Of a stretch of DNA of 64,000 nt, positions 32,706-43,429 are shown one piece after another. Under the pieces are notes generated by a model, which searched no databases, had not been told where the DNA came from, and saw nothing but the letters and a program-made list of their open reading frames with translations. Position 1 is the stretch's first letter. Every line of letters begins with the position of its first letter. A program made the position numbers and the translations under genes. Source of the stretch: Ochotona curzoniae (lineage: Eukaryota; Chordata; Mammalia; Lagomorpha; Ochotonidae); NCBI RefSeq assembly GCF_017591425.1, contig NW_024465885.1:33550501-33614500 (forward strand). The letters are read 5' to 3'.

Positions 32706-32910
32706 AATGTTGTCCTCTCTCCTGAGTTTTTACAGATGGAATTTTTGTTTATGGTGCCAGGTATTTTATTTATCTTTAACAATGACATGTGTGATAGGAA
32801 ATCTTTGAGAACTCAATAATGTGATCAGGAAGTCTATTTGGGGAGCCTTGTGGTGAATAACCATGATGTGTTTCTGTTAGAAGAGTAGATGCTAAAAGAA
32901 AGAGAAACAG

Positions 32911-32931
32911 GAAAGAAAGAAAGAGAGAGAG

Positions 32932-33010
<79 letters not shown>

Positions 33011-33014
33011 AGGA

Positions 33015-33078
<64 letters not shown>

Positions 33079-33116
33079 AGGAAAGAAAGAAAGAAGGAAA
33101 GAAGCAAAGAAAGATA
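32911..33116. repeat. Long (GAAA)n polypurine microsatellite
   Basis: About 200 bp of gaaa units with three single-base ggaa interruptions near 33010, 33079 and 33094. It is a pure polypurine/polypyrimidine mirror-like tract that could form triplex (H-) DNA. All three open frames over it (105-111 codons) translate the tetranucleotide and are not genes. Confidence 0.98.
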
Positions 33117-33488
33117 AAAGAAAGAAATAGAGTGGATGTTACCAATGCACTTATTCTGAGAGACACTCACTGGAAGAATGCAGAGTTCTGCACTTGGGGG
33201 TGTTGAATTCCACGGGGAGGCTGACAACCTGTTCCAATTAAGGCGCTGCCTGTAATTTTACTAGTCAAGGACATCTACAGAGATGCCAGATAACCCTTTA
33301 TGTGTCTATCGCCTTACTGCCAATTAACATCAATGGACCCTTATAAAAAGAGCACATATCTTGCCTCTGATCAAAAGCCCAGGAGGTCATAAATGCAAAA
33401 AACATCACTTGTATACTTGAAACTCTTTTTCCTGCTCTACTAGAGGCTCCTTAAGAGGAAAAGCAGGGTTCAATGTCAGCCTTAGAAT
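33117..33488. other. Unique interval
   Basis: Flanks the microsatellite on the right and runs to the target site of the next SINE. No gene or repeat is recognised. Confidence 0.4.
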
Positions 33489-33498
33489 AGGCTACAGT

Positions 33499-33799
33499 AG
33501 GGCCCTGTGTGATAGCCTAGTGGCTAAAGTTCTCGCCTTGAACGCACCAAGATCTCATATGGTTGCCAGTTCTGATCCTGAGGCCCTGCTTCTTGGCCAG
33601 CTCCCTGCCTGTGGCCTGGGAAAACAGCCAAGGAGGGCTCAAAGCCTTGGGACCCTGCACCCACGTGGGAGACCCAGAAGAGACTTTGGTCTCCTACCTT
33701 TGGATCGGCTCAAATCTGCTTGGGGAGTGAATCAACAGACAGAAGTTTCGCCCCTCTGACTTTGCAATAAAAATAAATCAATCTTAAAAATAAAAGAAG
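33499..33799 (+). mobile_element. CSINE with perfect 10-bp target-site duplication, plus strand
   Basis: tagcctagtggctaaagttc, cttgaacgcaccaagatctc, ttgggaccctgcacccacgt and the aataaaaataaatcaatc tail are clear. aggctacagt flanks at 33489-33498 and 33800-33809. About 25 bp that normally carry the gccgttgcggctca block are deleted between ggctcaaatct and gcttggggagtg. Confidence 0.95.
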
Positions 33800-33809
33800 A
33801 GGCTACAGT

Positions 33810-34780
33810 GTACAATTCCCAATGTTCATTCCTGAAGAATGCAAAAGTTATACTAAAATTGTTTTTCTTAAACAGGGTGCTTTTAAAATGGATTTAAAAC
33901 AACAGGTTTGATTTGAGACAAAAACCCTCTATTTATATAAATACTCTTGAAATTGTGCAGCGAAATCATATTGTGAAAAAAATTTGAATGAGTTTCAAAA
34001 TTCTTTTCACCCAAATAAACTTACATTTAATTCCATCTTGCTGTAAATTTTCTGAGGGGCCTTCATACACCATAAACTTCCAATAGCAAGCAAAATATGG
34101 CCAGCTTTGCTGCACAGTCTTTACTACAATGCATTTTTTGTCACCCGTCAGTAAAGCATAATCACAGCCTTGGAGGGAGTTACTGACAGTCAGTATGCAA
34201 AGTTCGAAAATGGCCCTGTCTCATCATCAGTAATGACATCGGCACAATTACACAATCGGTACCAGCACACTTTTGAGGCAGAAAGGTCCATACTGTTTTC
34301 ATTCAAACAGATGCATAAAGCCAAATCATTACATGTAATAGCAGGACTTCTTTCTTTTTCTTATATCGGGAGTTATGAAATCTGTGAGAAATGGCATATT
34401 TGACAATAAAGAATATGAATAAATTAAACCTGAGCCTGAATAAGAACAGATAACTGAGGACTTTAAGGAGTCTTATGTGCACTCGTGGATATTAAACAAA
34501 TGCATCAATATCCTTTTTTATGTCTCATTTTTAAACCTTCACATTCGTCACACATTTTGAATTCGGTTTAAAATTCAAAATATATAAGTGCAATATTTTT
34601 TCACAGCCTCACTTACCCTTGATTCAGGTTTGCACAAAGATACTTATGTCACAGAACAGTCAGTATATTCACATGATCTAAAATCTGCATTATTGTGTCT
34701 CTTCATGTTCTACTCCTGTAAGCTCCTTCACATGATAAAAACAGTTACATCATTTGGATAGTATAAAAAGTGAGGAAACT
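33810..34780. other. Repeat-free stretch, possible conserved non-coding sequence
   Basis: No transposon is recognised. The part from about 34050 to 34430 is of mixed composition, contains several CpGs (acccgtcag, ttcgaaaatgg, catcggcac, atcggtacc) and palindromic homeodomain-like words. This makes it a candidate conserved regulatory element. The 77-codon open frame at 34170-34403 lacks splice borders. Confidence 0.3.
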
Positions 34781-34782
34781 CC

Positions 34783-35105
34783 AGACCCAGCACAGTTGCC
34801 TAGTGGCTGAAGTCCTTGCCTTGCATGAGCCAGGATTCCATGTGGTTGCTGGTTCATATCCTGGTTACTCCACTTACCTTCCAGATCTTTACCTGTTGCC
34901 TGGGAAAGTAGTAGAGGATGGACCAAATCCTTGGGACCCTGCACCTTGGGTGGGAGACCCAGAAGAAGCTCCTGGCTTTGCATGGGCTCAGCACCAGATG
35001 TTGCAGCTACTTGGGGAGTGAACTAGAGGGCAAAAGATCTTTCTCTGTGTATCTCCTTCCCTCTGTAATTCTGCCCTTCTAATAAAAAGAGGATATATCT
35101 TTTTA
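34783..35105 (+). mobile_element. CSINE, plus strand
   Basis: Starts near agacccagcacagttgccta and contains ctagtggctgaagtcc, atcccaggtt-type B-box remnants, ccttgggaccctgcacc and a taataaaaagaggatatatc tail. Moderately diverged. Confidence 0.9.
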
Positions 35106-35164
35106 AAAAGTTAAATAAAAGCAAAAATATCTAAACATGTTAGTTGTAATGAAAACATTATTGA

Positions 35165-35780
35165 AAGGGCAGTTGGTGTTGTATTTTACATGATGGTTGC
35201 CTTATATCAGAAAGAACACATATTTGTCATTTTGTGATTGGCTCATTTACTGATCGTAATAGTTTCTAGTTGGTGTGATTTACTTGCAAATGGTAAAATT
35301 TTATTCTTTTTAATGAATGAGGAATATTGCATGGAATAGCTAGCTATACCACAGTATCTTTATTCATTCCTCTTTTGACAGGCATCTGTGTTGTTTCCAT
35401 GACTCTGCTATTATAGATTGTGCTGCTGTGAACATAGCACAACAGGTCCCTTTCTCATAGGCAGATATCGTTTCCTTTGGAAATATTCCCAGAAGTGGGC
35501 TAGCTGGATCATGCAGCAGGTTTATTTTCAGTTCTCTTAGCACTCCCCATACTGACTTCCATAATGACTGGACTAGTCTACAATCCCACCAACAGTGAAG
35601 AAAGGTATGTTTCCACTCTCATGCAAGCCAGCAGGTATTGCTGGTAGAGTTCTGAATGGAGCCAATCCCACTGGCATTAGTTGGCACCTCAATGTGGTTT
35701 TCATTTTTATCTCCATAATGGCTAGGCAGCCTGAGCATTATACAGTAGCATCATTTTTCCAAAAGGTTTTTAGTGTTTTT
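35165..35780 (-). mobile_element. Inverted 5' segment of a twin-primed LINE-1 (ORF2 3' part)
   Basis: Read on the minus strand: caatcccaccaacagtga in complement, then ttcacagcagcacaatctat, gaaacaacacagatgcctgt, gaatgaataaagatactgtg, tgacaaatatgtgttctttc. This is the end of ORF2 running leftwards. It abuts a plus-strand L1 3' UTR at 35781-35790. An inverted 5' piece followed by a forward 3' piece is the signature of twin priming during L1 insertion. The frame is broken. Confidence 0.8.
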
Positions 35781-35784
35781 GTTT

Positions 35785-36014
35785 AATTAATTAATTATCA
35801 TACCGGTCATAGTAGCATGTTATTTAACTTCATGTTGTTGTAAATTTCCTTTAACTATACATTCCTGTTATTTATTTTTGTTTTATGGTGTTTCATTTAA
35901 GGAATGTATAGTAACTGTAATAAAGACTATCATATTCAGTTGTGAAGATACAATGCAGTCTGCATCTCTACTTCCAAATTAAAGATGGACTCCCAATGAA
36001 AATGTTAAATATAT
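35785..36014 (+). mobile_element. LINE-1 3' UTR, family II, left part
   Basis: The forward segment of the twin-primed L1. Landmarks are catgttgttgtaaatttcc, ggaatgtatagtaactgtaa, gactatcatattcagttgtg and aaagatggactcccaatg. A SINE with a 13-bp target-site duplication interrupts it at 36015. Confidence 0.8.
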
Positions 36015-36351
36015 CTTTTTTAAAAAGATTTATTTATTTACTGGAAAGTCAGATACACAGAGAGGAGGAGAGACAGAGAGGAAGATCTTCCATCCAATGA
36101 TTCACTCCCCAAGTGAGCACAATGGCCAATGCTATGCCAGTCTGAAGCCAGGATCCAGGAACTTCTTCTGGGTATCCCACAAGGGTGTAGGGTCCCAAAG
36201 CTTTGGTCCATCTTCGACTGCTTTCCCAGGCCACAAGCCACCCAGGGAGCTGGATGGGAAGTGGAGCTGCCTGGATTAGAACCAGTGCCCATATGGGATC
36301 CTGGGGCGTTCAATGTGAGGACTTTAGCCGCTAGGCCACGCCTCCAGGCCT
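36015..36351 (-). mobile_element. CSINE with perfect 13-bp target-site duplication, inside an L1
   Basis: Full-length and reversed, from ttttttaaaaagatttattt to the 5' end gctaggccacgcctccaggcc-like box. The 13-mer atgttaaatatat is at 36002-36014 and 36352-36364, within the L1 3' UTR, so the SINE is younger than the L1. Confidence 0.97.
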
Positions 36352-36364
36352 ATGTTAAATATAT

Positions 36365-36597
36365 TTTGACAATAGGATGGTGGACTCTCTGCCACTCTCC
36401 ATATCTACAATGTCAGGATACACTTATAAAGCAGAATGATGGACTTGTGACAGTTTTTGAAGGACTACAGTATTGTAATAATACAGGGGGAAAAAGTTGA
36501 GAAAGGTAGTTTGGGAAGGGTTTAAGGGAGATCACAGAGCCTATGGAATTGTATATAAAAAATAAATAAAATAAAATAAAATATAAATAAAATATCC
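36365..36597 (+). mobile_element. LINE-1 3' UTR, family II, right part with A-rich tail
   Basis: Resumes with tttgacaataggatggtgga, then cttgtgacagtttttgaagg, ggagatcacagagcctatgg and aattgtatat. It ends in an expanded aaataaaataaaat tail (36557-36597). Confidence 0.85.
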
Positions 36598-37795
36598 ACC
36601 TTCCCCCAGCACACACACTGTACAACGGCTATGAGTGGCTGGGCCTTTAACAATAGCCTGTGGGTATCTCTTAGCTCCCTCTGTTGCATGTGTGCTACAA
36701 ATAGGCTAGGGGCTGGGCCTGATCCACCTGCTGGGGTCATTGGGCTATGGTGGAGGTCATTGGGCCCTTTTGTATAGAGTTGTTGCCACAGACCTCCCTA
36801 TACCTGACTGCTGCACACACAGATGTGAGCTAGAACTTTCAGACAAGCAGAGAATCTCAAAGGCTGGCCTTTGCAGGCCTCCCCTACTCAGGCCTCCCCT
36901 ACTCAGGTCTCTGAATCCCTGGCACACACAGGGTTTGGGGCTGAGTGCATTCTGAGCAGGAAAACCTGCACAGCAGATAGTAAGTGGCTCAAGACTTATT
37001 AATACTAGAACACTGCCTCAACCATGTGCACACAAGTGCTGGAGCTAGGTGCAGACATGGAGACATGGGGCCTCCTTGGGCCATGTCTCTACACCAGCTG
37101 TGGAGCATGGTGGAAGGAGGTGGGTATGAGGAAGGGAGCAAACACTATAGCTTTAGGTTCAACAGGCACTGGTTCTCAGCCCATGTTAGCTTCAGATTCA
37201 CCAGGATCTCAGGGCTCAGACCCTGTGAATGGGTCCATGATTAGGTCACCTCATTGCCAACTCATTTATAAAGAAGCCAACATCTCTGTGAGTAAAGATG
37301 AAGACGTAGACTATATAACCCCTGACACTAAGAAGAAATTCTGCAGCCCATTGGAGGGGTCCATTATGTGAGACAGAAAGGCATGCTGTGCCTTCACTGA
37401 CTAACTCATAAATAGAAGCCTCCTCTCTGACAACCAGAGATGAAAAACCAGAAGACAAGACTATAGGTATTCTCTAGTCACAAGCAGCCTCACTTTTCAA
37501 ATAGTAACCTGTTAGATTTCACCAGGCAACCAAGTTGGAAAGACTGCTAAGAAAAGTCTGAAATTAATCTGTATGAGTGTGGGATGGTTATTACCAGACT
37601 CTGGGAGACAGAATGGGATGGAAGAGATTTTGATATTAAAAAGTCATGGGATGTAGGTGGATGTGAGCCATTAATTATAGCAAATGGATCATTTCATATA
37701 AAATGTTAGAAGAAGATAGGGAAAGGGTGTCAGGGAACTCTATTCGCAATTGTTGCTTTGTACATTTTTAAACTATTCTGAAATAAGAGCCACAA
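36598..37795 (+). mobile_element. Unclassified retroposon with L1-like 3' terminus (element E)
   Basis: About 1.2 kb, GC-richer than its surroundings in its first 800 bp. The last 200 bp (gattttgatattaaaaagtc, gggaactctattcgcaattg, ttttaaactattctgaaata, then A9) resemble 41990-42155 and the general 3'-end style of old L1 elements. A 17-bp unit (ggcctcccctactca) is tandemly duplicated at 36874-36907. Frames of 86 and 115 codons near 37000-37370 overlap each other in different phases and carry no recognisable domain. Confidence 0.45.
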
Positions 37796-37879
37796 AAAAA
37801 AACCTGGTAAGTATTTTTTGATCATTACTGTTTTTAAGCCATTTAGTTATTTTCACCCAACTGCTAGGCAAAGAAAAAC

Positions 37880-38130
37880 ATAGCATTGTAGACAGAGATA
37901 GCAAGATATTCCACCTACTAGTTGACTTTGCAAATGTCCACTACTGGCATGGCTGGAGCTGTCTCAAGCCAGGAGTCCAGCTCTGTGTCACAGTCTTCCA
38001 GTTGAGAAAGAAGGGAGCAGATCCTTGGGTCATCATCTACTGCCTTTCTAGAATGTATCAGTGGAAATCTGAGTCAGGAAAAGAACAGCAAGGGCTTGAA
38101 CTTGCTCTCCTTTGCAGGTCCTGCTTTCTT
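37880..38130 (-). mobile_element. Old CSINE, minus strand
   Basis: Diverged older copy: tagacagagatagcaagata, attccacctactagttgact, gagcagatccttgggtcatc, ggaaatctgagtcaggaaaa. The tail is not preserved. Confidence 0.6.
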
Positions 38131-38993
38131 TAAAAAGATGAACACACAATAAGAAGAGTGTGTGCAATGGGAAATAATGCCATGTAGAAAGTTCATTGTA
38201 CATTGAAGAAAACATCACAGAAGATACAATGAAAGAAACATAAAAATCTTACTGCTGAAAACCCTCAGGAAAAATATAGGATAGCACTCCTTTCCCCAAT
38301 CTCCAGATTTTCTGGGTGAATCAGTCCAATCCATCATAGACAGCCCATATTTGGATTCTTTATTTAAGCCAAGTTTACCTGTATTAAAATAAAATTTGAT
38401 CCTATCAAGCAAGCAACTGTGCATGCAAGCATATAATAAGTCAGAATGTCTGTTACATATAGTTCTTTTCTGTATAATAATAGGTAGAATTTCTGCTTAA
38501 CTCCTTTCCACTTTGAATCAAATGCAATACGCATTTGATACTCTGTGCTAACAATACATTTTAGTAATGCTGAAGGTGAACTCATGAGTTGAGATTTTAT
38601 GTCTGCTATCTTTGGTACATCAGTGCTGATTTATCTATTCAGTAAAATTCCCCTGAATATTCTTTGATTGCTAATCACCCCCACAAGGCAGAAAGAAATT
38701 GAGGATTTCAAGGTTTGTAGAAGAGTAGATCTTTAAAGGTGGCCTTTTTACGAGAACCTGCAAGTTAGTACCTGGGAACCAGCCTCGTCCTTTCTTCAGA
38801 CTACAAGCATCTAGTGGTCCATTCAGTGTCTACAATATGCTCCCTGCATTTCCAGATCTGATTGGTATCCCTGCCAATCTGTTCCTGTGAAATGCCTTGC
38901 CACCTCTGCAGTTCTCCACTTGCCATGCTTTAAAAACCCTTCTCAACTGATCTTTGCCATATATTGTAACTTCCAGAACTTGGACTTACTCTT
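38131..38993. other. Unique AT-rich DNA
   Basis: No repeat family is recognised. Minus-strand frames of 69 and 73 codons (38215-38585) have no supporting signal. Confidence 0.4.
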
Positions 38994-38994
38994 T

Positions 38995-39330
38995 TTTTAA
39001 AAAAGATTTATTTTATTTTTATTGCAAAGTCAGATATACAGAGAGGAGGAGAGACAGAAAGAAAGATCTTCCATCCAATGATTCATTCCTCAATTGGTCA
39101 CAATGGCCGGTGCTATGTCGATCCAAAGCCAGCATCCAGGAAATTCTTTCAGGTCACCCACGCGGATGCAGAGTTCCAAGGCTTTGGGTTGTCCTTGACA
39201 GCTTTCTCAGGCCACAAGCAGGGAGCTGGATGGGAACTGGAGCTGCCGGGATCAGAACCTGCGCCCATATGGGATCCTAGCACATTCAAGGCGAGGATTT
39301 TAGCCGCTAGGTCTCATCACCAGGCCCCAA
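38995..39330 (-). mobile_element. CSINE, full length, minus strand
   Basis: aaaaaagatttattttattt, gagaggaggagagacagaaa, gatgcagagttccaaggctt, cccatatgggatcctagcac and ttagccgctaggtctcatca are all present. Flanking aacttggacttactctt and aactggaacttattctt look like a target-site duplication that has since diverged. Confidence 0.93.
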
Positions 39331-41580
39331 CTGGAACTTATTCTTAAGGAAAAAAAAAATATGTTAACAGTACCCTTTAAGCAAACTTTTCTAAGAAAAG
39401 CCTGCATTGCTGATTTGCATCTTTTGCTCTTGCATCTTTTTCTGTGTTGCCTACCTGCATTGTGTTCCATATTATTTTATGATTACAGAAGAGTTAGGTA
39501 TTCTTTTGATTAGCACAATGTTCAATATATAATAGCAACAGTAGAAGACTGACTTAATATTTTCTAAGTAACTTAAATATTGTATATCTGTATGTGTGTT
39601 TAGCATTTACACTATATAATAAAAGATTCTTTGGAATCTAAGTATATCACCTATGACAATTATCATGTCAATCATCAGTTGATGGTGACCATGTGTAGAA
39701 ATCTTACCAAGCTCATGCAGAATATTTGATTGCTCCAATTTTGATTATGTCCAATATATCAGTTGAAAGTTCTTAGCAGTAAATCTAAATCAAATATTTC
39801 TTACCTATGCCATCTCAACTTCTGCTTAGATAATAGTACCCACATTTTTAGCATTTGATACCTGTCATTCAGATCCCAATACAGCTAGGAAAATCTGCAG
39901 AGGGGAAGAGTTGCCTGACATTTACCCTTATGTGTTACATGTTAGAGATCCTTTTTGTTAAGGATCACCCTCAGTTCAAAGAACCTAAGTACACTCACAC
40001 TTGGAACAATAGCAGCCATGTATCCAGGGACACACGGTAGTGGCAGGATGACCAGAGGGTGTTGCACCCCCCATCACCTTTGCAAATCTCAAATGCCACG
40101 GACTAGAAACACAACCCAAGTGAACACGTGACCTTCATGTCTAACCCACAACCCAAGCCAAAGCAGTAATCCAGAGCCCAAGACGTGAAAGTCACTTCAC
40201 TGAGCAAGTGTCATAGTTCTGGTTGCCCCACTCTTACGACCTCCTCGAAAAGTACAACTCTGGAAAAGCAAAGTGATAGATCACCATGACACTTCGAAGA
40301 GTCTGTGCTTGTTTGGAGACCTTGTGGACCCTTTTGTGGGTTTTATGAGAGCATACGAGACACACTAAGGGAGTTTTTCTACTAAGGATCCTTTTTAGAG
40401 ATCAACTAATCTCAAAACCTAAAAGCTCACAAGCTCCTTGCCCCCAACAAATGAACAGTAATGTAACAAAGTTGCTATAGATACCAGATTGGAATACTGA
40501 ACTCATCACTTAACCTTTAACATATTAAAGTATCTTATTGGTAAATATCACATGTATTTCACTTTACAAACCACAGCAGGTTAAAGGAATGCAGTAGAAG
40601 GCTGGGAGCAGGACTGGGGCAGAACTCGTATTTAGCCTACTCTCGTGACTACACATGGTCCTTGGCCCCCTTTTTCATTTAGACACCAACACTTTTTTCA
40701 TTGGCTCACTTGTAGTACATCTACAGATTTTCTCCTGACAATCTGTTCCAGCCTTATTCCTGATATAGCACCAAACTTGGCTATCAACTCATTTTTCTAA
40801 AAATACAAGGACTTTCTTAAAAGTGAAACAAAAAAATCATTATATGTCATATTTTTATTATTCAAACTATATACTTTAAAGTTCAAAGCCATATTATACA
40901 ATCTCATTAGAATATAAAATCCTTCCATCTGTATTTGACTTATTGCATTAATGGAATGGGCAATAATTTCTTCTGTTTATCCTTGCTCAAAAATGTATCA
41001 TAATCAAATCTCCTTGAAGATTGCATTTTATAATGAGGTATGGATTTTGAGTCTGATTTTATCATAGCCTATAAAATAGATCTTTCATCCAAAGTGCTAG
41101 AAAATCCCATTTGTATTCATGAAGTCTATTACTTTGTCTTTTAGTCATAATCTCACCCAAACCATCTCACGTAGTATCATTTTTCTTAAGTCTCCCAGTT
41201 CCACAAACTGTTTTTGAAAACTTGTTTTCATATTTAGCAAATTTAGTTAGCAAGAATTTCATTTGGCTCTCCTTCACTTTTTCTGCCGTATTATTTTCCT
41301 CATCAAAGACGTCTGTAAAACTTTGATTTAATCTTTTTTACCATTTTCTTTAAACTGCACATATATTGAATATAGTTAAGAAGTATTATTCAGTTTAAAA
41401 TTCTTTGAAGTCTGTTTACTGATAGTAATGTGAATACAAATTAGGAAATATAAGGCAAGATAATTAGGAAATTTTCTCTTTGCCTTTAATTATCTTTTTT
41501 TAAAATCATCGTCAATATTAAACAACTGCAACTTTACTTCACATACTTACTAGAACTTGAAAAATCTATTTTACTAAATC
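39331..41580. other. Unique DNA, no element recognised
   Basis: A long stretch without a confident call. The 39960-40490 part is GC-richer, with the recurring words acaacccaag and aacccacaacccaagcc; it may be an old LTR fragment, but I cannot place it. The rest is AT-rich. Confidence 0.35.
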
Positions 41581-41584
41581 CAGA

Positions 41585-42160
41585 ATAGAAGAGGCTTTCT
41601 AGGAGACGGACAGGTCAGAGACCCTCTCCGCAGGTGCACATCGACCACACAGACATGATTATAGCACAGGGCTTTCACCTTGGAGAATCACAAACATGGG
41701 CTTCTTCAAGAGTGAACTCTCTGGAAGAATGGTTCTCTTCAGGCACATTGAGCACTTCCCACACACCCATATGGCCATCCCAGATGTGCAGCAACATCTC
41801 TGGAACAGTGAATTCTCCCTCAGCCCCAGCCATCAACTTGATGGAACAGATGGAGGAATTCCATGTTAGTAATTCACAAAAGTAAATGGAATTAATTTAA
41901 TTTTCCTACTGAAAACTTAAAGAAAGCAAAGCTGAATATGGCAATTTGAACACAAATTATTAGTTTTTGGTAGCTGGAGGGGTTGAAGACATGCAAGGAG
42001 TTTTGATTAAAAAGAGGAATATAGCTATGGTGTATTAATTATGAGAGAGATCAAAATGAGATACTAATGGGTGGTTGAAATAAGAAGAATTTCAGAACTC
42101 TTTGTATTGCTACTTCACAATTTTTGTTTTGCAAATTTAAAACTATGCTGAAAACAATGT
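41585..42160 (+). mobile_element. 3' end of the same retroposon type as element E
   Basis: The final 170 bp (gttttgattaaaaagaggaa, tttcagaactctttgtattg, gcaaatttaaaactatgctg) parallel 37640-37790. Upstream, an 83-codon open frame at 41634-41885 (ending EEFHVSNSQK) lies in GC-richer sequence. I read it as part of the retroposon rather than a gene. Confidence 0.4.
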
Positions 42161-42399
42161 TAACAATTGAAGATTTTGATCTGCTTTTTCCTTGATTTGG
42201 GGTTTATTAATATTTAACAAATGCTTTAATAAGGATGTTTAATTTTTCTTTTTACTTTACATAGTTATACATTTTGATTACCCACACATATGCAGAGTGT
42301 ATGCATATTAGAGCATTTCTAATATTATTCTTGAAGAATATTAGCTCACTGAAAACTCACAGAGACTCAATATTAAAAGATGGACTTAGTATAGGAAAA

Positions 42400-42625
42400 C
42401 ATTTTTATTTCCTCTACACTGAAGACCAGGAGCCAAGAGCTTGTCCTGGGTTTTTCAAGTGAATGCATGGATCCAAACACTTGGGCCATCTTCTGCTGCT
42501 TTCCAAGGTTCACTAAATGGGAGCTGAATTAGAGATGGAGCAGTGGGGACTCAGGCCAGGGCCCATTTGAGATGACAGCAAAGCAGATGATGGCTTAATC
42601 CTCTACGCCAAAGTACAGGTCCTGA
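42400..42625 (-). mobile_element. Old CSINE, minus strand
   Basis: gaagaccaggagccaagagc, atccaaacacttgggccatc, gagctgaattagagatggag and ggcccatttgagatgacagc fit the reversed SINE body. The tail half is missing. Confidence 0.7.
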
Positions 42626-42969
42626 TTAATCTCCCTTTCATATGAAGTCACATTTAAGCTGTATAAATGAATTAGAGACTCTAAATAGCAGAAGTGCCAA
42701 CAATTCAATGTGGGGCATTCTGAAGTCAACTGGTAGGAATACACTATGACTATCAATATGAGATCTGCAGCTAATAGCTTCCAACTCATTTCTAGCTATA
42801 AATTTTACTACATGAGCCTAGAAATATTGGTAAGAATGAATCACTATTTTTCATTTCCCTTCTGTCATATGCTCGTTAAGTATAATTAGGCAGGTGATAT
42901 GATTAAGCTTTGCATTTGGAACCAATATGCATTAGTTGATCATTTTCATTACTGGGCACATTTCTATAG

Positions 42970-43003
<34 letters not shown>

Positions 43004-43066
43004 TTGTATCAATTTGTACTAAATCACTAGCTTTCTATTGTTGTTCATTATGACTTACGTTGTTAC
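42626..43066. other. AT-rich interval containing a (TA)n run
   Basis: No element is recognised apart from the dinucleotide repeat at 42972-43000. Confidence 0.4.
42972..43000. repeat. (TA)n microsatellite
   Basis: About fourteen uninterrupted ta units, a likely unstable self-complementary tract. Confidence 0.95.
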
Positions 43067-43083
43067 AAAAATTTGTGTTCTAG

Positions 43084-43412
43084 GGCCAGGCAGCAGCATG
43101 GCCTAGCAGCTAAAATCCTCGCCTTGAACACACCAGGATCCCATATGGGCATCAGTTCTAACCCCGGCAGCTCTATTTCCCATCCAGCTCCTTGCTTGTG
43201 CCCTGGGAAAGCAGTTGAGGACGGCCCAAAGCCTTGGGACCCTGCACCCATGTGAGAGACCTGAAAGAGGTTCCTGGTTCCCAGATTCGAATTGGTTCAA
43301 CACCAGCCGTTGCGCTCACTTGGGGAGTAAATCATCCGATGGAAGATCTTTCTCTCTGTCTCTCCTCCTCTCTGTATATCCGACTTTATAATAAAAATAA
43401 TTAAATCTTTAA
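43084..43412 (+). mobile_element. Full-length CSINE with target-site duplication, plus strand
   Basis: gggccaggcagcagcatggc, ctagcagctaaaatcctcgc, cttgaacacaccaggatccc and ggttcccagattcgaattgg are seen. Flanks aaaaatttgtgttctag (43067-43083) and aaaaattgtgctctag (43413-43428) differ by one substitution and one base of length. Confidence 0.95.
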
Positions 43413-43429
43413 AAAAATTGTGCTCTAGT

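Noticed and set aside
32834..33227. 105-111-codon frames of KKERKKER / FLSFFLSF type
   Set aside because: Translation of the (GAAA)n microsatellite in several phases.
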